From: Xanthobacteraceae bacterium | GTDB taxonomy: Bacteria; Pseudomonadota; Alphaproteobacteria; Rhizobiales; Xanthobacteraceae | DNA length: 45,543 nucleotides | Direction: 5' to 3' | NCBI GenBank assembly: GCA_019746135.1 | Contig: JAIESI010000190.1 | Location: 1 to 45,543, forward strand | Shown: in pieces, positions 7,845 to 16,420 of the stretch | Position numbering within the stretch: position 1 is the stretch's first letter | Layout: each line of letters starts with the position of its first letter | The notes under the pieces: generated by a model | The model's input: only the letters and a program-made list of their open reading frames with translations | What the model was told of the DNA's origin: nothing | Database searches by the model: none | Translations under genes and position numbers: made by a program

Positions 7845-9044
7845 TCACTGCAACGTGCGTCGTACGCCCAGGCGTCCGGCCGCGCCCAGCACGCCATGGC
7901 CGCCGCGCACCTCGCCCTCGACGTAGCTCGACAGGAGGTTGCTGATGGCGAAGTTCATTTTGCCGATGACCTGACCGAACACTTTGCCTTCATCGAGCGG
8001 CGAAGCCGGCTGGCCGGAGGCCACGGGGATCGCGCCGCCCTCGACGGAAACCGGAGAGTACAGGATAAACGACATCGAAGGATCGACGCGCATCGTGTTC
8101 CAGTTGTACGACAGTCCGGTTCGCGCGCCGCCCTGGACGCGCCATTCCCGGCCATTCTCGTAACCGAGTGCCGCAGAGCGGTCGTCCCAGTTCAGCCAGG
8201 TCCGTGAGAAGCCGACCGTCGGCTCGACCCACCAGGCATTCTGCAGCGGGATTTTGTAGCTGAAGTTCGCTGCAACGACATGGTTGGTCATGCCGAGGTC
8301 GAGATTGGCGATGTTCGGCGCCGTTCGGGTCAGGTTGAAGAAGTCGGCCTTGTAAACGCCGTCAACCGAGAACTGCCCGACCACATAGGCCGCATAGACG
8401 CCGACGCCCGGACCACGGGTGTGCGTCTTCGAGTTGTCATTGCCTTTGGTCGTGGTCGAGGTTTCGCTGGCGAGCAAGCCGACGACGACCGCGTCGTTCG
8501 AGGTCCTGACGTTGGTGATCACGGCGTCGAAGCCCATGATGCCGCCGACGGTGGTCGATCTGCGGCCAAAGTCGATGCCGCGGTTCGAGGCATCGCGCCA
8601 TTCGCGATCGACGTAGCCCTGACCCCAGACCGCGTAGATCACCCTGGAGGCGGAGACCGGCTTCGCTTGCAATGGCGCCTTGTAGAGCGGGTTGCTCTGG
8701 ATGCGCTTTCGCTTCCCCGAATAGCCCAGCGCATCAATCCCAAGCTCGTCCAGCCCGTCGGCGGAAAAAGCCAGCTGGCCGGTCTGTCCGGTGGGCAGGA
8801 TCGACTGAAGGCCGTCGCGGATGATCTGAATCGTCGTGTTCACGACGACGATGGTGGTCTGTGTCGTTTGCGCGCTTTCCTGACCGGCGGCCTGGTCGGA
8901 CGGTAGCGTGGTGGACGGTGGTGGGGTTGCCTGTGCCGGAACGGAGCCGAGCACGCCGCTGACGGCGCACACCGCGCCAGCAAACGTTGCACTACCATAC
9001 AGCCGCCGGGCGTGTGCCCGACACATCCTTCCCAGATTTTTCAT
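7845..9044 (-). CDS. autotransporter-domain (outer membrane beta-barrel) protein
   Basis: The 399-residue product has a signal peptide (SATFAGAVCAVSGVLGSVPAQA) and a C-terminal beta-barrel that resembles the autotransporter domain. Evidence is the alternating aromatic/hydrophobic strands, for example VIYAVWGQGYVDREW near residue 135 and later NFSYKIPLQNAWWVEPTVGF and GGARTGLSYNWNTM, with Tyr/Trp girdles. The passenger part is very short (about 95 residues between signal and barrel), so this may be a barrel-only surface protein. The last residues are RRTLQ rather than the usual terminal Phe. The start at 9044 is the ATG directly ahead of the signal peptide; upstream in-frame sequence to 9143 is unlike a protein start. 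It is probably cotranscribed with the PAP2 gene downstream. Confidence 0.75.
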   Translation of the reverse strand: MKNLGRMCRAHARRLYGSATFAGAVCAVSGVLGSVPAQATPPPSTTLPSDQAAGQESAQTTQTTIVVVNTTIQIIRDGLQSILPTGQTGQLAFSADGLDELGIDALGYSGKRKRIQSNPLYKAPLQAKPVSASRVIYAVWGQGYVDREWRDASNRGIDFGRRSTTVGGIMGFDAVITNVRTSNDAVVVGLLASETSTTTKGNDNSKTHTRGPGVGVYAAYVVGQFSVDGVYKADFFNLTRTAPNIANLDLGMTNHVVAANFSYKIPLQNAWWVEPTVGFSRTWLNWDDRSAALGYENGREWRVQGGARTGLSYNWNTMRVDPSMSFILYSPVSVEGGAIPVASGQPASPLDEGKVFGQVIGKMNFAISNLLSSYVEGEVRGGHGVLGAAGRLGVRRTLQ

Positions 9045-9238
9045 GACGCCCCGCAACGCGGCCAAGATCGGAAAAAGGCCGCTACCCCGGTAAAACTGTA
9101 GTCCGGCAGCACCACTTCGGCTAGAGGGGAAACGTTTCCTCAACAGGTCGGCGAAAGCGGCCGCATCGCCGTCACGGCCCTGGTTCCGCTCGAAACCGCG
9201 CGTGGCGCTGCGGCCACTTGTCGCCGGATGGCTGGCCT

Positions 9239-9757
9239 TTATGGCTCGAAGCCGCGCTGCTTCAGGATTTCAGCAAACTTCTGGTTCGCGTTCTCGCTCA
9301 GCTGTTGCAGTCGCGGCGCGACGCCCGCCACCATGTCCAGGCTCGCCTGCGGCATGGCAATCAGCGCCTTCTTTCCCGTCGGCGACTTGTAGAACGCGAC
9401 CAGATCGCGAAGCTCCTTGGCGGTGAAGTAGCGTGCATAGATGGGCGCGGCGTTCGACATGATGTCGCGCAATGCGGTCACCTGGAGAATCTCGAACTCC
9501 TTGCGAAGCTCAGTGACAGTTGTCGCATCAAGCTTGGGATTTTTCTGCCGCAGGGTCTTTTCCAGCGGCGGCCAGGTCTTTTCGGTGTAGCTCGCGACGA
9601 TCTGCGGCAAGACGCCGACCGAGGTCAGCAGCGTAAGCTCGCGGGCCGCTGCCATGGCTTGAGGCGAGGTGTCCTGAGCGGCCGCCTGATGCGACGCCGC
9701 GGCCGTCAAAGCCGCTCCAACGAGTAGGGCTTGCAACATCTTCATCGAGACATTCAT
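9239..9757 (-). CDS. DUF2059 domain exported protein
   Basis: The 172-residue product has a signal peptide (MLQALLVGAALTAAASHQAAAQ) followed by one DUF2059 domain. The recognisable part is YARYFTAKELRDLVAFYKSPTGKKALIAMPQ near residue 110, the core of this helical domain that is common in Proteobacteria. The function is unknown; members are periplasmic or outer-membrane associated. Three in-frame ATGs (9757, 9745, 9739) precede the hydrophobic segment and none has a strong ribosome site, so the exact start is open. Neighbours on both sides encode exported proteins on the same strand. Confidence 0.8.
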   Translation of the reverse strand: MNVSMKMLQALLVGAALTAAASHQAAAQDTSPQAMAAARELTLLTSVGVLPQIVASYTEKTWPPLEKTLRQKNPKLDATTVTELRKEFEILQVTALRDIMSNAAPIYARYFTAKELRDLVAFYKSPTGKKALIAMPQASLDMVAGVAPRLQQLSENANQKFAEILKQRGFEP

Positions 9758-9807
9758 TTTCGGGCAGATCAGTCGCGTTGCGGCGGCCTTGGCACCGGCG
9801 TCGGCAT

Positions 9808-10749
9808 CTACTGCGTGCCGGGGGAGTACATGTTGTTGAGGTGCTGGGTCACGTTGGCCACGGTGTCGTTGTAGAAGTTCGATGCGGCGTCGACGGCCGC
9901 GCCGACCGCGGGGCGGATCACATATGCGGCTGCGGTCGCGCCGCCGACCGCAAGCGCGATGGTCCCGGTCGCCGGCGCTGTGCTGGTCGCACCGATCCAG
10001 AACAACACTTGCGCTCCGGTCGCGGCCACGCCGCCCGCCGTCGCCCCGGTAAGAACGCCTCTGGTTACGACCGAGGCCGGATCATCGCCTCTAAAGTTCG
10101 TCTCGATTCGGTCGCTGACGCTCATGGTGAGATTGGCGCCGTAGGTAGCGACGAGCGCCGAAGGCACGCCGGCCGGAGCCGTAACGATCAGTGTGGTCGT
10201 GAGCGCAAGCGCGCGCTGGTCCTCGGGGCTCAGCGGGCGGCCGGTCCAGGTGGGCATGTAGCTGTTGACGACCCCTCCGACCACGATCCCGCCGACGACA
10301 ATGGCCGCGCCCTGAGGACTGAACGTGACAGTGCCGTTATTGGCGTTCCACATGGCGGTGCCCGGCGCGAAGGCGTTTTGCGGCGGCAGGGCCGCGATGG
10401 TGTTCTGCACCATCGGCCAGGTGACTTCCGAGAAGGTCGGTGCTGGGGGCGCCGACGTCGCAGCCGTGTTGGATGTGTGCGATGACCAGGTGGAATTTCC
10501 CCCCGACCACGAGTTGTTCGTGCTGGCCGTGTTCGCGCTGTTGATGCTGGTCGTGCTGGTATTGACCGACGTCGGCACCGCGCTTCTCACGTCGATCGAC
10601 GGCGGCGCCACGTAAACGCGTGGAGGCGCCGAGATCCGCGGCGGCGGGGGAGGCGGCACGTAGACGCTGCCCCCCATCCGGGGGTTGGCGTTGGCCGTGC
10701 CGACGGTCGCGAGCATCGCGATCATCAGCTGGTGCAGCCGGACCTTCAT
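9808..10749 (-). CDS. exported protein with NPRMGG N-terminus, unknown function
   Basis: I do not recognise the family. The 313-residue product starts MKVRLHQLMIAMLATVGTAN with a signal peptide, then NPRMGGSVYVPPPPPPRI. A Pro/Ser/Asn/Thr-rich region occupies residues 30-110. The C-terminal half (about 150-313) is hydrophobic, Gly/Ala/Val-rich and contains several segments that could insert in a membrane (AAIVVGGIVVGGVV, VLTGATAGGVAATGAQVLFWI, GTIALAVGGATAAAYVI). The start at 10749 is chosen to keep the signal peptide N-terminal; a purine-rich GAGGGG lies upstream. It shares the first 25 residues with the protein at 5824-6780 but not the rest, which points to a swapped export/anchor module. 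Confidence 0.65.
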   Translation of the reverse strand: MKVRLHQLMIAMLATVGTANANPRMGGSVYVPPPPPPRISAPPRVYVAPPSIDVRSAVPTSVNTSTTSINSANTASTNNSWSGGNSTWSSHTSNTAATSAPPAPTFSEVTWPMVQNTIAALPPQNAFAPGTAMWNANNGTVTFSPQGAAIVVGGIVVGGVVNSYMPTWTGRPLSPEDQRALALTTTLIVTAPAGVPSALVATYGANLTMSVSDRIETNFRGDDPASVVTRGVLTGATAGGVAATGAQVLFWIGATSTAPATGTIALAVGGATAAAYVIRPAVGAAVDAASNFYNDTVANVTQHLNNMYSPGTQ

Positions 10750-11277
10750 GGAAGAAATCCCCTCAAAAAAGTCGGGCTCGATCGGTTCGCTTGTGGTTGC
10801 GATCATGCCCCTGCGACCCGCTGTTTGGGTCCGCCGTGGCTCTCCTGAAATTCGGCCGACGGGCGCGCCCCAGCGGGGGTGAAAACGCTGTGGCGCCGAC
10901 CTGAATTGTTCTTGAAATTTCTCAGCTTCCGCACGGCCCCAAATGCGGATGCTGTGATGCGACGCGGCGCGGCCGATCTGGGCCGCGTACAGCAATGTCG
11001 AAACGATGGTGCAATACGGCCGTTCACCCAAGCGGAACAGCGCGGCGGCGGGCTATGGATTATAAGCGTCGCTGATTGAGGACGCTGCGGATAGCCGTCG
11101 ACCTGCCGAGGCGACAAGCAGCAAGTGGTTGTGAAACCTGGGCTTGGTCCGTGACAAGCCCTTGGCATGTCAGTGCTGCATGCACCGAGCCTTCAACGTC
11201 GCACGCACAGAAACTTACGGGCCCGCGACAGCAGTTGCGCTGCTGGCGGTGCGTTCGAATTGATAGCCGCGGGGCTG
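10750..11277. other. no gene supported (intergenic)
   Basis: Open frames exist on both strands here but none has a plausible ribosome site, codon pattern or recognisable protein sequence. The interval would hold the promoter of the minus-strand gene that starts at 10749. No clear repeat or hairpin was found. Confidence 0.5.
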
Positions 11278-11535
11278 CTACCGCCGCTCGCCGCCGTGCC
11301 ACCGGTGGCTGGTTTTCGCACGATCGGACGGACTACGGCGCAAGGATCGCTCGCGTGCAGCGTTGTCCCGCGCGTCGCGCACCACCGACTGCACCGCGGC
11401 AGAAGCCGCGTTCCGCGCCGCCTCGACAGACGGTGTGTAGGCCGTTCCCGCGAAAGCGCTCGAGGAAACGGCGATTGCGCCGGTCAGGATGCCAGCCGCC
11501 GCCAAGCTCTTGAGTTGGAACGGTCCAATACGCAT
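11278..11535 (-). CDS. small exported protein, unknown function
   Basis: The 85-residue product has a clear signal peptide (MRIGPFQLKSLAAAGILTGA, then IAVSSSAFAG) and a mature part of about 55 residues that is Ala/Arg-rich and probably helical (AARNAASAAVQSVVRDARDNAAR). A strong Shine-Dalgarno (GAGGAGG on the minus strand, just above 11535) supports translation from this ATG. No family is recognised. It is the first gene of the minus-strand run of exported proteins but is separated from the next by more than 500 nt, so it is probably transcribed alone. Confidence 0.65.
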   Translation of the reverse strand: MRIGPFQLKSLAAAGILTGAIAVSSSAFAGTAYTPSVEAARNAASAAVQSVVRDARDNAARERSLRRSPSDRAKTSHRWHGGERR

Positions 11536-12034
11536 GGATCGCCTCCTCTCGTCGTATTTATATGTCGTTCGGATCGAGAGACAGGTTCGACCGATTATAG
11601 GGCAAAATGGGGGTTAAAGAGCCAGGTTCAATATTCTCGTTTTGGCACTGGCTCGGGAAGTTCCATCAGCAGCTCCGCGGCCCGAGGGCGCCGACGTCAT
11701 CTTGTTCGCACGCCCGAGACGGGATGCCCTTGCCTGCGCCGCGATCGAAGTCGGCATGGCCAACCTGATGTGGAGCGGCACGATGCTGAGCAGTTGCAAG
11801 CTCATGCCGTCCAGCAACGTTGTCGTCTGGTGGCAATCACGACAATGCAGGCGACATGCGAAGCGCTGACGCCACCGCGTCTGACGCGCTTGGACGTTCA
11901 AGCGCGCGCTCGTCAAACGATCCCGTTCTTGTGAAGAGACCTGACGGTGCGGACACAAGATTGCCACCGGCGCGCGGTACCAATCCTGCCAGAAGGACAA
12001 CCATTTCGGCTGTTCGCTGAAGAGGAGGACTTCT
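11536..12034. other. intergenic region without a supported gene
   Basis: A 128-codon open frame on the minus strand (12000-11614) contains a CRLHCRDCHQ cluster, but it lacks a ribosome site and other family features. It could be a decayed gene or chance. The interval also holds the promoters of two divergent genes, the small exported protein (minus strand) and the MCDYSLH protein (plus strand). Confidence 0.4.
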
Positions 12035-12487
12035 ATGTGCGACTATAGTCTGCACTGCGTCGCATCACGCCCGGCAAGAGTCGCCGACGAGCTGGTGACG
12101 ACCAGGTTCGACAACACCAGCACACGCGGTTTCGCTGCAGTCGGAGAGCCGAATGTGGCGGTCTGCCTTCTTCCCGGGACTGAGGTTGCTTTCGAGAAGG
12201 AGGTCGAGATCGACCATCTGTTCGGTCACCTTCTGCCGGGCTGGCGGTTCGGCAAGACCGGGCAAAAGGTTGCCCGCTTCCGGCAGGTGAACCTCGCAAA
12301 TCCGCACACGCATCATGATGCGTTGGAATTCCCCAACGGACAGATCGTGCGGGTGACATGCCTGACCGAAGGGCAGCGCATGACCGTGCTGCAACTGCCG
12401 GCCCAGGCGGGTGCGGAAAGCGGAACGCAAGTCGCAAGCGGAGCCAAGCAAGCCGAACAACGGACGATTATTTCTCCGGTCGGCTGA
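12035..12487 (+). CDS. conserved MCDYSLH-type hypothetical protein
   Basis: The 150-residue product starts MCDYSLHCVASRPARVADEL, a sequence start I recognise from conserved hypothetical proteins of Rhizobiales and relatives; no function is known to me. The central part contains VNLANPHTHHDALEFPNGQIV, with three clustered histidines, and FGHLLPGWRFGKTGQKVARF. There is no signal peptide, so it is cytoplasmic. A strong GAAGAGGAGG ribosome site precedes the ATG. The C-terminal 25 residues are Gln/Ala/Ser-rich and probably disordered. It lies alone between divergent and convergent neighbours. Confidence 0.75.
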   Translation: MCDYSLHCVASRPARVADELVTTRFDNTSTRGFAAVGEPNVAVCLLPGTEVAFEKEVEIDHLFGHLLPGWRFGKTGQKVARFRQVNLANPHTHHDALEFPNGQIVRVTCLTEGQRMTVLQLPAQAGAESGTQVASGAKQAEQRTIISPVG

Positions 12488-12648
12488 TCGCATCGCGTTG
12501 CGATCGTTGAATTCGAAATAAGCCATCGACGTTTTGCCGGTGGCCGAGTGGGCCTTGCATGCCGGATGGACATGCAATTCGGCCGAGGGGCTCTATGCGT
12601 CTTGCGCTTGCAAGCCGCCACCGCGCGGGGGGCACCGTGTTGCCGCCG

Positions 12649-13818
12649 TCAGGTCCGGGGCACTTCCGCGAGTTCGAGTCCTTTGGCCAGCCGCTCCATG
12701 AAGGCCGGCGGGAACGGCCAGGCGCCGTGCGCGCCGGCGACCGTGAGGCGGGGGTCCTTGCGCAGCAACTCGCGCGCCTGGCGGCGGGCTTCGCTCAGCG
12801 CGCCCATCAGCGCCGTGCCGGCGACCAGGACTCGCTCGGCCCAAAATGAATCCGGCACCGATGCCACCGCGTTCTGCACCCAGCGCGCCGCCTGCTCGTA
12901 GCGGCCGGCGTTGAAATGCATGCAGCCCATGCCGATGAAGGCGAGATGCCGCATCGGTTCGAACGGCATCACCCGCAAGGTCATCTGCAACTCCCGCGCC
13001 GCGGCGTCATCGTCGCCCTGGTAGGCGGACAGCCAGGCGCGCCGGATCCAGCCGGGGGCCGACCACGGCTCCATCGCCAGCGAACGCTCGATCAGACGGT
13101 CGGCCTCGGAGAGCTTGCGCGCCAGCGTCAGCGCGCCACTGCTGAGACTGAGGACCAGTGCGTCGTGCGGCGCAAGCTGTGCCGCCTCTTCGGCAAATTT
13201 CTGCGAGCGGGTGCGGTCTTCGAGCGGCGTCGCACTGAAGCCATGCGCGGCGCTCTGCCCCAGGCACCAGGCGGCAATGGCCTTGGGCAAGGCGTAGCGC
13301 GGTGCGAGCTCCAGCGCGCGCTCGACATCGTCGAGGGCTGCGCGATTGGGTCCGGGCGCCACCGTGAACGCGGCGGCGAGCGCGCTCCAGCTGAGCCGCA
13401 CCGCATCGTCGTCCACCTCCTCGTCCGGGGCGGTGCGTGATGTCTTCAAGGTTCGCGACGGCAATTCGCCGAACGCCTGGCGATAATGCGCGGAGAACCG
13501 GCCCAACTCGGTGAAGCCGTTGGCCAGTGCGACGCCCGTGACATTGGTCGCTTCCCCCGCGGCGAGCAACTGCTGACGCGCGCGCGCGAGCCGCGTTTTC
13601 CGCACCCAACCCATCGGGGTGGTGCCAAGATAAAGCTTGAATTGCGCCTCCAGCGTGCGCGGGCGCACGCCCGCCGCCGCCGCAAGATCGTCGAGCACGA
13701 CCGGCCTGTCGAGCCGAAGACTCAGCCAGTCCAGCGCGTGACTGAGGCTCGGCGGCAGATCGGGCCGCGTGCCCGCCACGAGACGGTCTTGCGCTTGAAA
13801 GCTCGACTGCGAGCCCAT
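12649..13818 (-). CDS. AraC-family regulator with TPR-like C-terminal domain
   Basis: The 389-residue product carries the AraC/XylS DNA-binding domain at its N-terminus (about residues 25-125). The first helix-turn-helix is VVLDDLAAAAGVRPRTLEAQFKLYLGTTPM and the second is NVTGVALANGFTELGRFSAHYRQAFGELPS, matching the usual GFxxxSxFSRxFKxxxGxxP pattern. Residues 150-385 are helical repeats of TPR/SEL1 character (RSLAMEPWSAPGWIRRAWLSAYQGDDDAAARELQ), which probably sense a ligand or partner. Most AraC proteins have the HTH at the C-terminus, so this order is reversed. A 13-bp direct repeat 100 nt upstream (13916-13947) could be its operator. The gene is transcribed away from the secreted-protein genes at 14.1-16.4 kb, which it may regulate. 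Confidence 0.85.
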   Translation of the reverse strand: MGSQSSFQAQDRLVAGTRPDLPPSLSHALDWLSLRLDRPVVLDDLAAAAGVRPRTLEAQFKLYLGTTPMGWVRKTRLARARQQLLAAGEATNVTGVALANGFTELGRFSAHYRQAFGELPSRTLKTSRTAPDEEVDDDAVRLSWSALAAAFTVAPGPNRAALDDVERALELAPRYALPKAIAAWCLGQSAAHGFSATPLEDRTRSQKFAEEAAQLAPHDALVLSLSSGALTLARKLSEADRLIERSLAMEPWSAPGWIRRAWLSAYQGDDDAAARELQMTLRVMPFEPMRHLAFIGMGCMHFNAGRYEQAARWVQNAVASVPDSFWAERVLVAGTALMGALSEARRQARELLRKDPRLTVAGAHGAWPFPPAFMERLAKGLELAEVPRT

Positions 13819-13915
13819 CGCGCCACCCTTTCAGATCATTAGGACTATGTCGGGGGACGCCACCTCAAGGTTCAATACGGCCGGAAAAATAATTTGGCCG
13901 GGCTGATTGCGGTTT

Positions 13916-13947
13916 CTGCATAGGCCCGCGGGCGCTGCATAGGCCCG
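13916..13947. promoter_or_regulatory. 13-bp direct repeat, candidate AraC-type operator
   Basis: CTGCATAGGCCCG occurs at 13916-13928 and again at 13935-13947, 19 bp apart start to start. AraC-family dimers typically bind direct repeats about two helical turns apart. The repeat lies between the AraC-like gene and the divergent 14112 gene. Regulatory function is inferred from sequence and position. Confidence 0.5.
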
Positions 13948-14111
13948 AAACGGCGGTTGCTTCACCGTGCGCGTCATCGACCGGCGCTGATGCGATCAAG
14001 CAAGGCGACGGTCGTGCAGTCGGGAATTTCTCAAGATGAAATCAGGCTCGTCTCAAAGCTTTCTGTGACGCCCCGCTTTAACAACCACTCATTGCTCAAG
14101 GAACAATTGCC

Positions 14112-14684
14112 ATGAACGCTCATCGTTTTGATTTTTCAATCCGCAAGTCCGCGAGCCAGGCCGTCCTGGCTGCCGCACGCGCAAAAGCCGCGATCGTCAC
14201 AGCCGCAGCGTTGGCGTCGCTGGGAGCAATTCTGCTGGCCGGCAATCCGGCAGAGGCCAAGCCGAACTCGGTCGCCGACCGCAACAAGAAATACGACGGC
14301 TGCTATACCTGTTGTCAAAATAAGTATGACATCAACGAACTGGGGGGGAAGGCGTACAGCGACAAGGTCTCGGACTGCCTAACCCGCACTTGCAACAAGC
14401 AGTACAGATCCTGCCTGGCCAATGTGACGCCCGGCAAGCTCGAAACGCCGGGCGGCATACGGCAGCCGCGCGGGGCCGATGCGTGGGGCCCGAACATCAT
14501 CGACACCAGGAAAGATGAATATCAGGGCCGCGCTCGCCCGACAGGCGCGTATTCCCCGATCAGCGGCGGCATCCTGGACACCGGTCTGACCGTTTCTGGC
14601 CAGGGCCCGTCGAGCACCGGTTCGCCGGCTGGCGGGGGCAGGGCGCCGTCCGCGCCGGCCGCGGCAGGGCCGATCATTCGCTGA
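14112..14684 (+). CDS. exported Cys-rich protein, unknown function
   Basis: The 190-residue product has a long N-region and hydrophobic segment (TAAALASLGAILLAGNPAEA) suggesting export, with likely cleavage near AEA-KPNS. The mature part starts with a cluster of cysteines: CYTCCQNK, then SDCLTRTCNKQYRSC, seven in about 40 residues, suggesting disulfides or metal binding. The C-terminal 100 residues are Gly/Pro/Ser-rich and probably disordered. I recognise no family. It lies 35 nt ahead of the DUF3455 gene on the same strand, so the two are probably cotranscribed. A CAAGGAAC ribosome site precedes the ATG. Confidence 0.7.
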   Translation: MNAHRFDFSIRKSASQAVLAAARAKAAIVTAAALASLGAILLAGNPAEAKPNSVADRNKKYDGCYTCCQNKYDINELGGKAYSDKVSDCLTRTCNKQYRSCLANVTPGKLETPGGIRQPRGADAWGPNIIDTRKDEYQGRARPTGAYSPISGGILDTGLTVSGQGPSSTGSPAGGGRAPSAPAAAGPIIR

Positions 14685-14718
14685 GTATTGACCGCATCGA
14701 TCTGAATGGAGAATTTCA

Positions 14719-15222
14719 ATGATCCCGATTTCGATTATCGGCCTCGTGCTGGCGCTCGTGACCACGTCGGTCACCGCGGCGCGGGCGGAAGTGCCCGACG
14801 CCATCGCCGCACCGGGCGAAACCCTCGTTGCGCTGCTGCACGCACAAGGCGCGCAGGTTTACGAGTGCAAGGCCGGTGCGGCGATCGGGCTCGCCTGGCA
14901 ATTCCGCGAGCCGGTTGCGACGCTGCTCGAGGGCGGCAAGACCGTCGGCCGCCACTACGCCGGCCCGCATTGGGAGCTTGCCGACGGCAGCATCGTGGCG
15001 GCCAAGGCGGTCGGCCGCGCGCCGGGCGCGACGCCGCAGGACATTCCGATCCTGAAGCTCGAGACCACGTCGCGGCGCGGCGGCGGCCGCCTCGCGGATG
15101 TCTCGACAATCCAGCGACTCGACACCAAGGGCGGCACCGCCGGAGGCGAGTGCCCGGCCGCGGGCGCGCTGCTCAGCGTGCCGTACTCGGCCGACTACGC
15201 GTTCTACCGGAAAGCCCGCTGA
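14719..15222 (+). CDS. DUF3455 domain exported protein
   Basis: The 167-residue product has a signal peptide (IIGLVLALVTTSVTAARA) and a DUF3455 domain covering nearly all the mature part. Typical segments are LHAQGAQVYECKAG, GRHYAGPHWELADGSIVAAK and a C-terminal VPYSADYAFYRKAR. Members of this family are secreted proteins of unknown function in bacteria and fungi. Two cysteines (CKAG and GECPAAG) may form a disulfide. It sits in a plus-strand row of small exported proteins (14112-15600), which I infer to be one transcription unit. Confidence 0.8.
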   Translation: MIPISIIGLVLALVTTSVTAARAEVPDAIAAPGETLVALLHAQGAQVYECKAGAAIGLAWQFREPVATLLEGGKTVGRHYAGPHWELADGSIVAAKAVGRAPGATPQDIPILKLETTSRRGGGRLADVSTIQRLDTKGGTAGGECPAAGALLSVPYSADYAFYRKAR

Positions 15223-15253
15223 GCGGGCTTCCGTTCTGCAACTCATGACTTTC

Positions 15254-15281
15254 AACCCAAATCTTCGAACCCAAATCTTCG
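15254..15281. repeat. 14-bp tandem repeat, two copies
   Basis: AACCCAAATCTTCG is present twice head to tail (15254-15267, 15268-15281), followed by AACC of a third copy. It lies in the 90-nt gap between the DUF3455 gene and the 95-residue exported protein. It may be a slippage product or a binding site. Confidence 0.8.
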
Positions 15282-15312
15282 AACCACGTCCATTGCAGCA
15301 AAGGAGATGTCA

Positions 15313-15600
15313 ATGAACCTGCACACTCACGTTTGGCCGCGCGTGCTTGAAGCAAGGCCTGCGATCGTCGCTGCGATCGCGGCCGCCGCGATGCTCTCGG
15401 TTGCGACGAGCAGCCCCGCCGCAGCCGGAAAAATGGGCGGTGGAGTCAAGGCTCCATCCCCGACGATGGCCGTCAAAATCGGCTCCGGCAGCTTCAACCA
15501 AGTGGCCAATGATGTCCGGCCGTCGAAACCGCCGTCGGTGGCCAAGGAGCCGTGCCGTGGCCGGCATCGCCCCAACCGCTGGCCGAACCACCAGCACTGA
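15313..15600 (+). CDS. small exported protein with KMGGGV motif
   Basis: The 95-residue product has a signal peptide (PAIVAAIAAAAMLSVATSSPAAA) followed at once by GKMGGGVKAPSP. This is similar to the NPRMGGGV and NPRMGGSV starts of the exported proteins at 5824-6780 and 9808-10749. The mature protein is only about 55 residues and basic at its end (CRGRHRPNRWPNHQH). The ATG at 15313 is chosen because AAGGAG at 15301-15306 lies 6 nt upstream; the in-frame ATG at 15307 is too close to that site. No function is known. Confidence 0.65.
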   Translation: MNLHTHVWPRVLEARPAIVAAIAAAAMLSVATSSPAAAGKMGGGVKAPSPTMAVKIGSGSFNQVANDVRPSKPPSVAKEPCRGRHRPNRWPNHQH

Positions 15601-15648
15601 TCGCGAATTTTCTTCCCTCAGCATTTCGAACAACAGGAGACTCGAACC

Positions 15649-16413
15649 ATGAATATGCACACCACTCCCACCGCAGTCGATCTCACCGCGTTGAAGACCC
15701 GCCAGCAGGCGGCCTGGTCGTCCGGCGATTATGCCGTCGTCGGCACCACCTTGCAGATCGTCGGCGAGAACCTTTGCGAAGCCATGGACATCCGCGCCGG
15801 CCAGAAGGTGCTCGACGTCGCCGCCGGCAACGGCAACATCTCGCTCGCGGCCGCGCGCCGCTGGTGCAACGTGGTCGCGACCGACTATGTGCCGGCGCTG
15901 CTCGACCGCGCGCGAGAGCGCGCCGGGGCCGAGCGGCTCGACATCGAATTCCGCGAAGCCGACGCGGAGGCGCTGCCGTTCCTGAACGGCGCCTTCGACG
16001 CGGTGGTCTCGACCTTCGGCGTGATGTTCACGGCCGACCACTGGACGCCGGATGGCTTCATCGGCCAGTTGTTCAAGACCATCGGCCGCCACGTGCCGCC
16101 GCCGGCCGGCGCGAAATCGCCGGCGCTCTGGGGCACCCGCGCCCGCCTCAACGAGATGTTCGGTCCGCACGCCAACGCGATCGTGGCCGAGGAGCGGAAT
16201 TTCGTGTTCCGCTATCGCTCGCCGGAACACTGGGTCGACGTGTTCAAGACGACCTACGGGCCGCTGCTCAAGACCTTCGCCGCGCTCAAGCCCGACGCGC
16301 AGGATGCGCTGCACCAGGACCTTGTGGAGCTGATCGGCCGGTTCAACCGTTCGGGCGACGGCGCGATGGTGGTGCCGAGCGCGTATCTCGAGGCCGTGAT
16401 CGTGCGGCGTTGA
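15649..16413 (+). CDS. class I SAM-dependent methyltransferase
   Basis: The 254-residue product is a SAM-dependent methyltransferase of the UbiE/Methyltransf_11/25 type. Motif I is VLDVAAGNGNISLAAARR (residues 54-71), followed by VVATDYVPALLDRARERA (acidic residue for ribose binding) and the motif region AEALPFLNGAFDAVVSTFGVMF near 105-125. The MFTADHW segment after motif II is common in uncharacterised actinobacterial and rhizobial relatives. The substrate is unknown. A CAGGAG site precedes the ATG at 15649. A strong hairpin just after the stop probably ends the transcript. Confidence 0.85.
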   Translation: MNMHTTPTAVDLTALKTRQQAAWSSGDYAVVGTTLQIVGENLCEAMDIRAGQKVLDVAAGNGNISLAAARRWCNVVATDYVPALLDRARERAGAERLDIEFREADAEALPFLNGAFDAVVSTFGVMFTADHWTPDGFIGQLFKTIGRHVPPPAGAKSPALWGTRARLNEMFGPHANAIVAEERNFVFRYRSPEHWVDVFKTTYGPLLKTFAALKPDAQDALHQDLVELIGRFNRSGDGAMVVPSAYLEAVIVRR

Positions 16414-16420
16414 TGGATCC

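Noticed and set aside
11614..12000. A 128-codon minus-strand frame with a CxxxCxxCH-like cluster
   Set aside because: CRLHCRDCHQ suggested a cytochrome c, but there is no signal peptide, ribosome site or surrounding family pattern.
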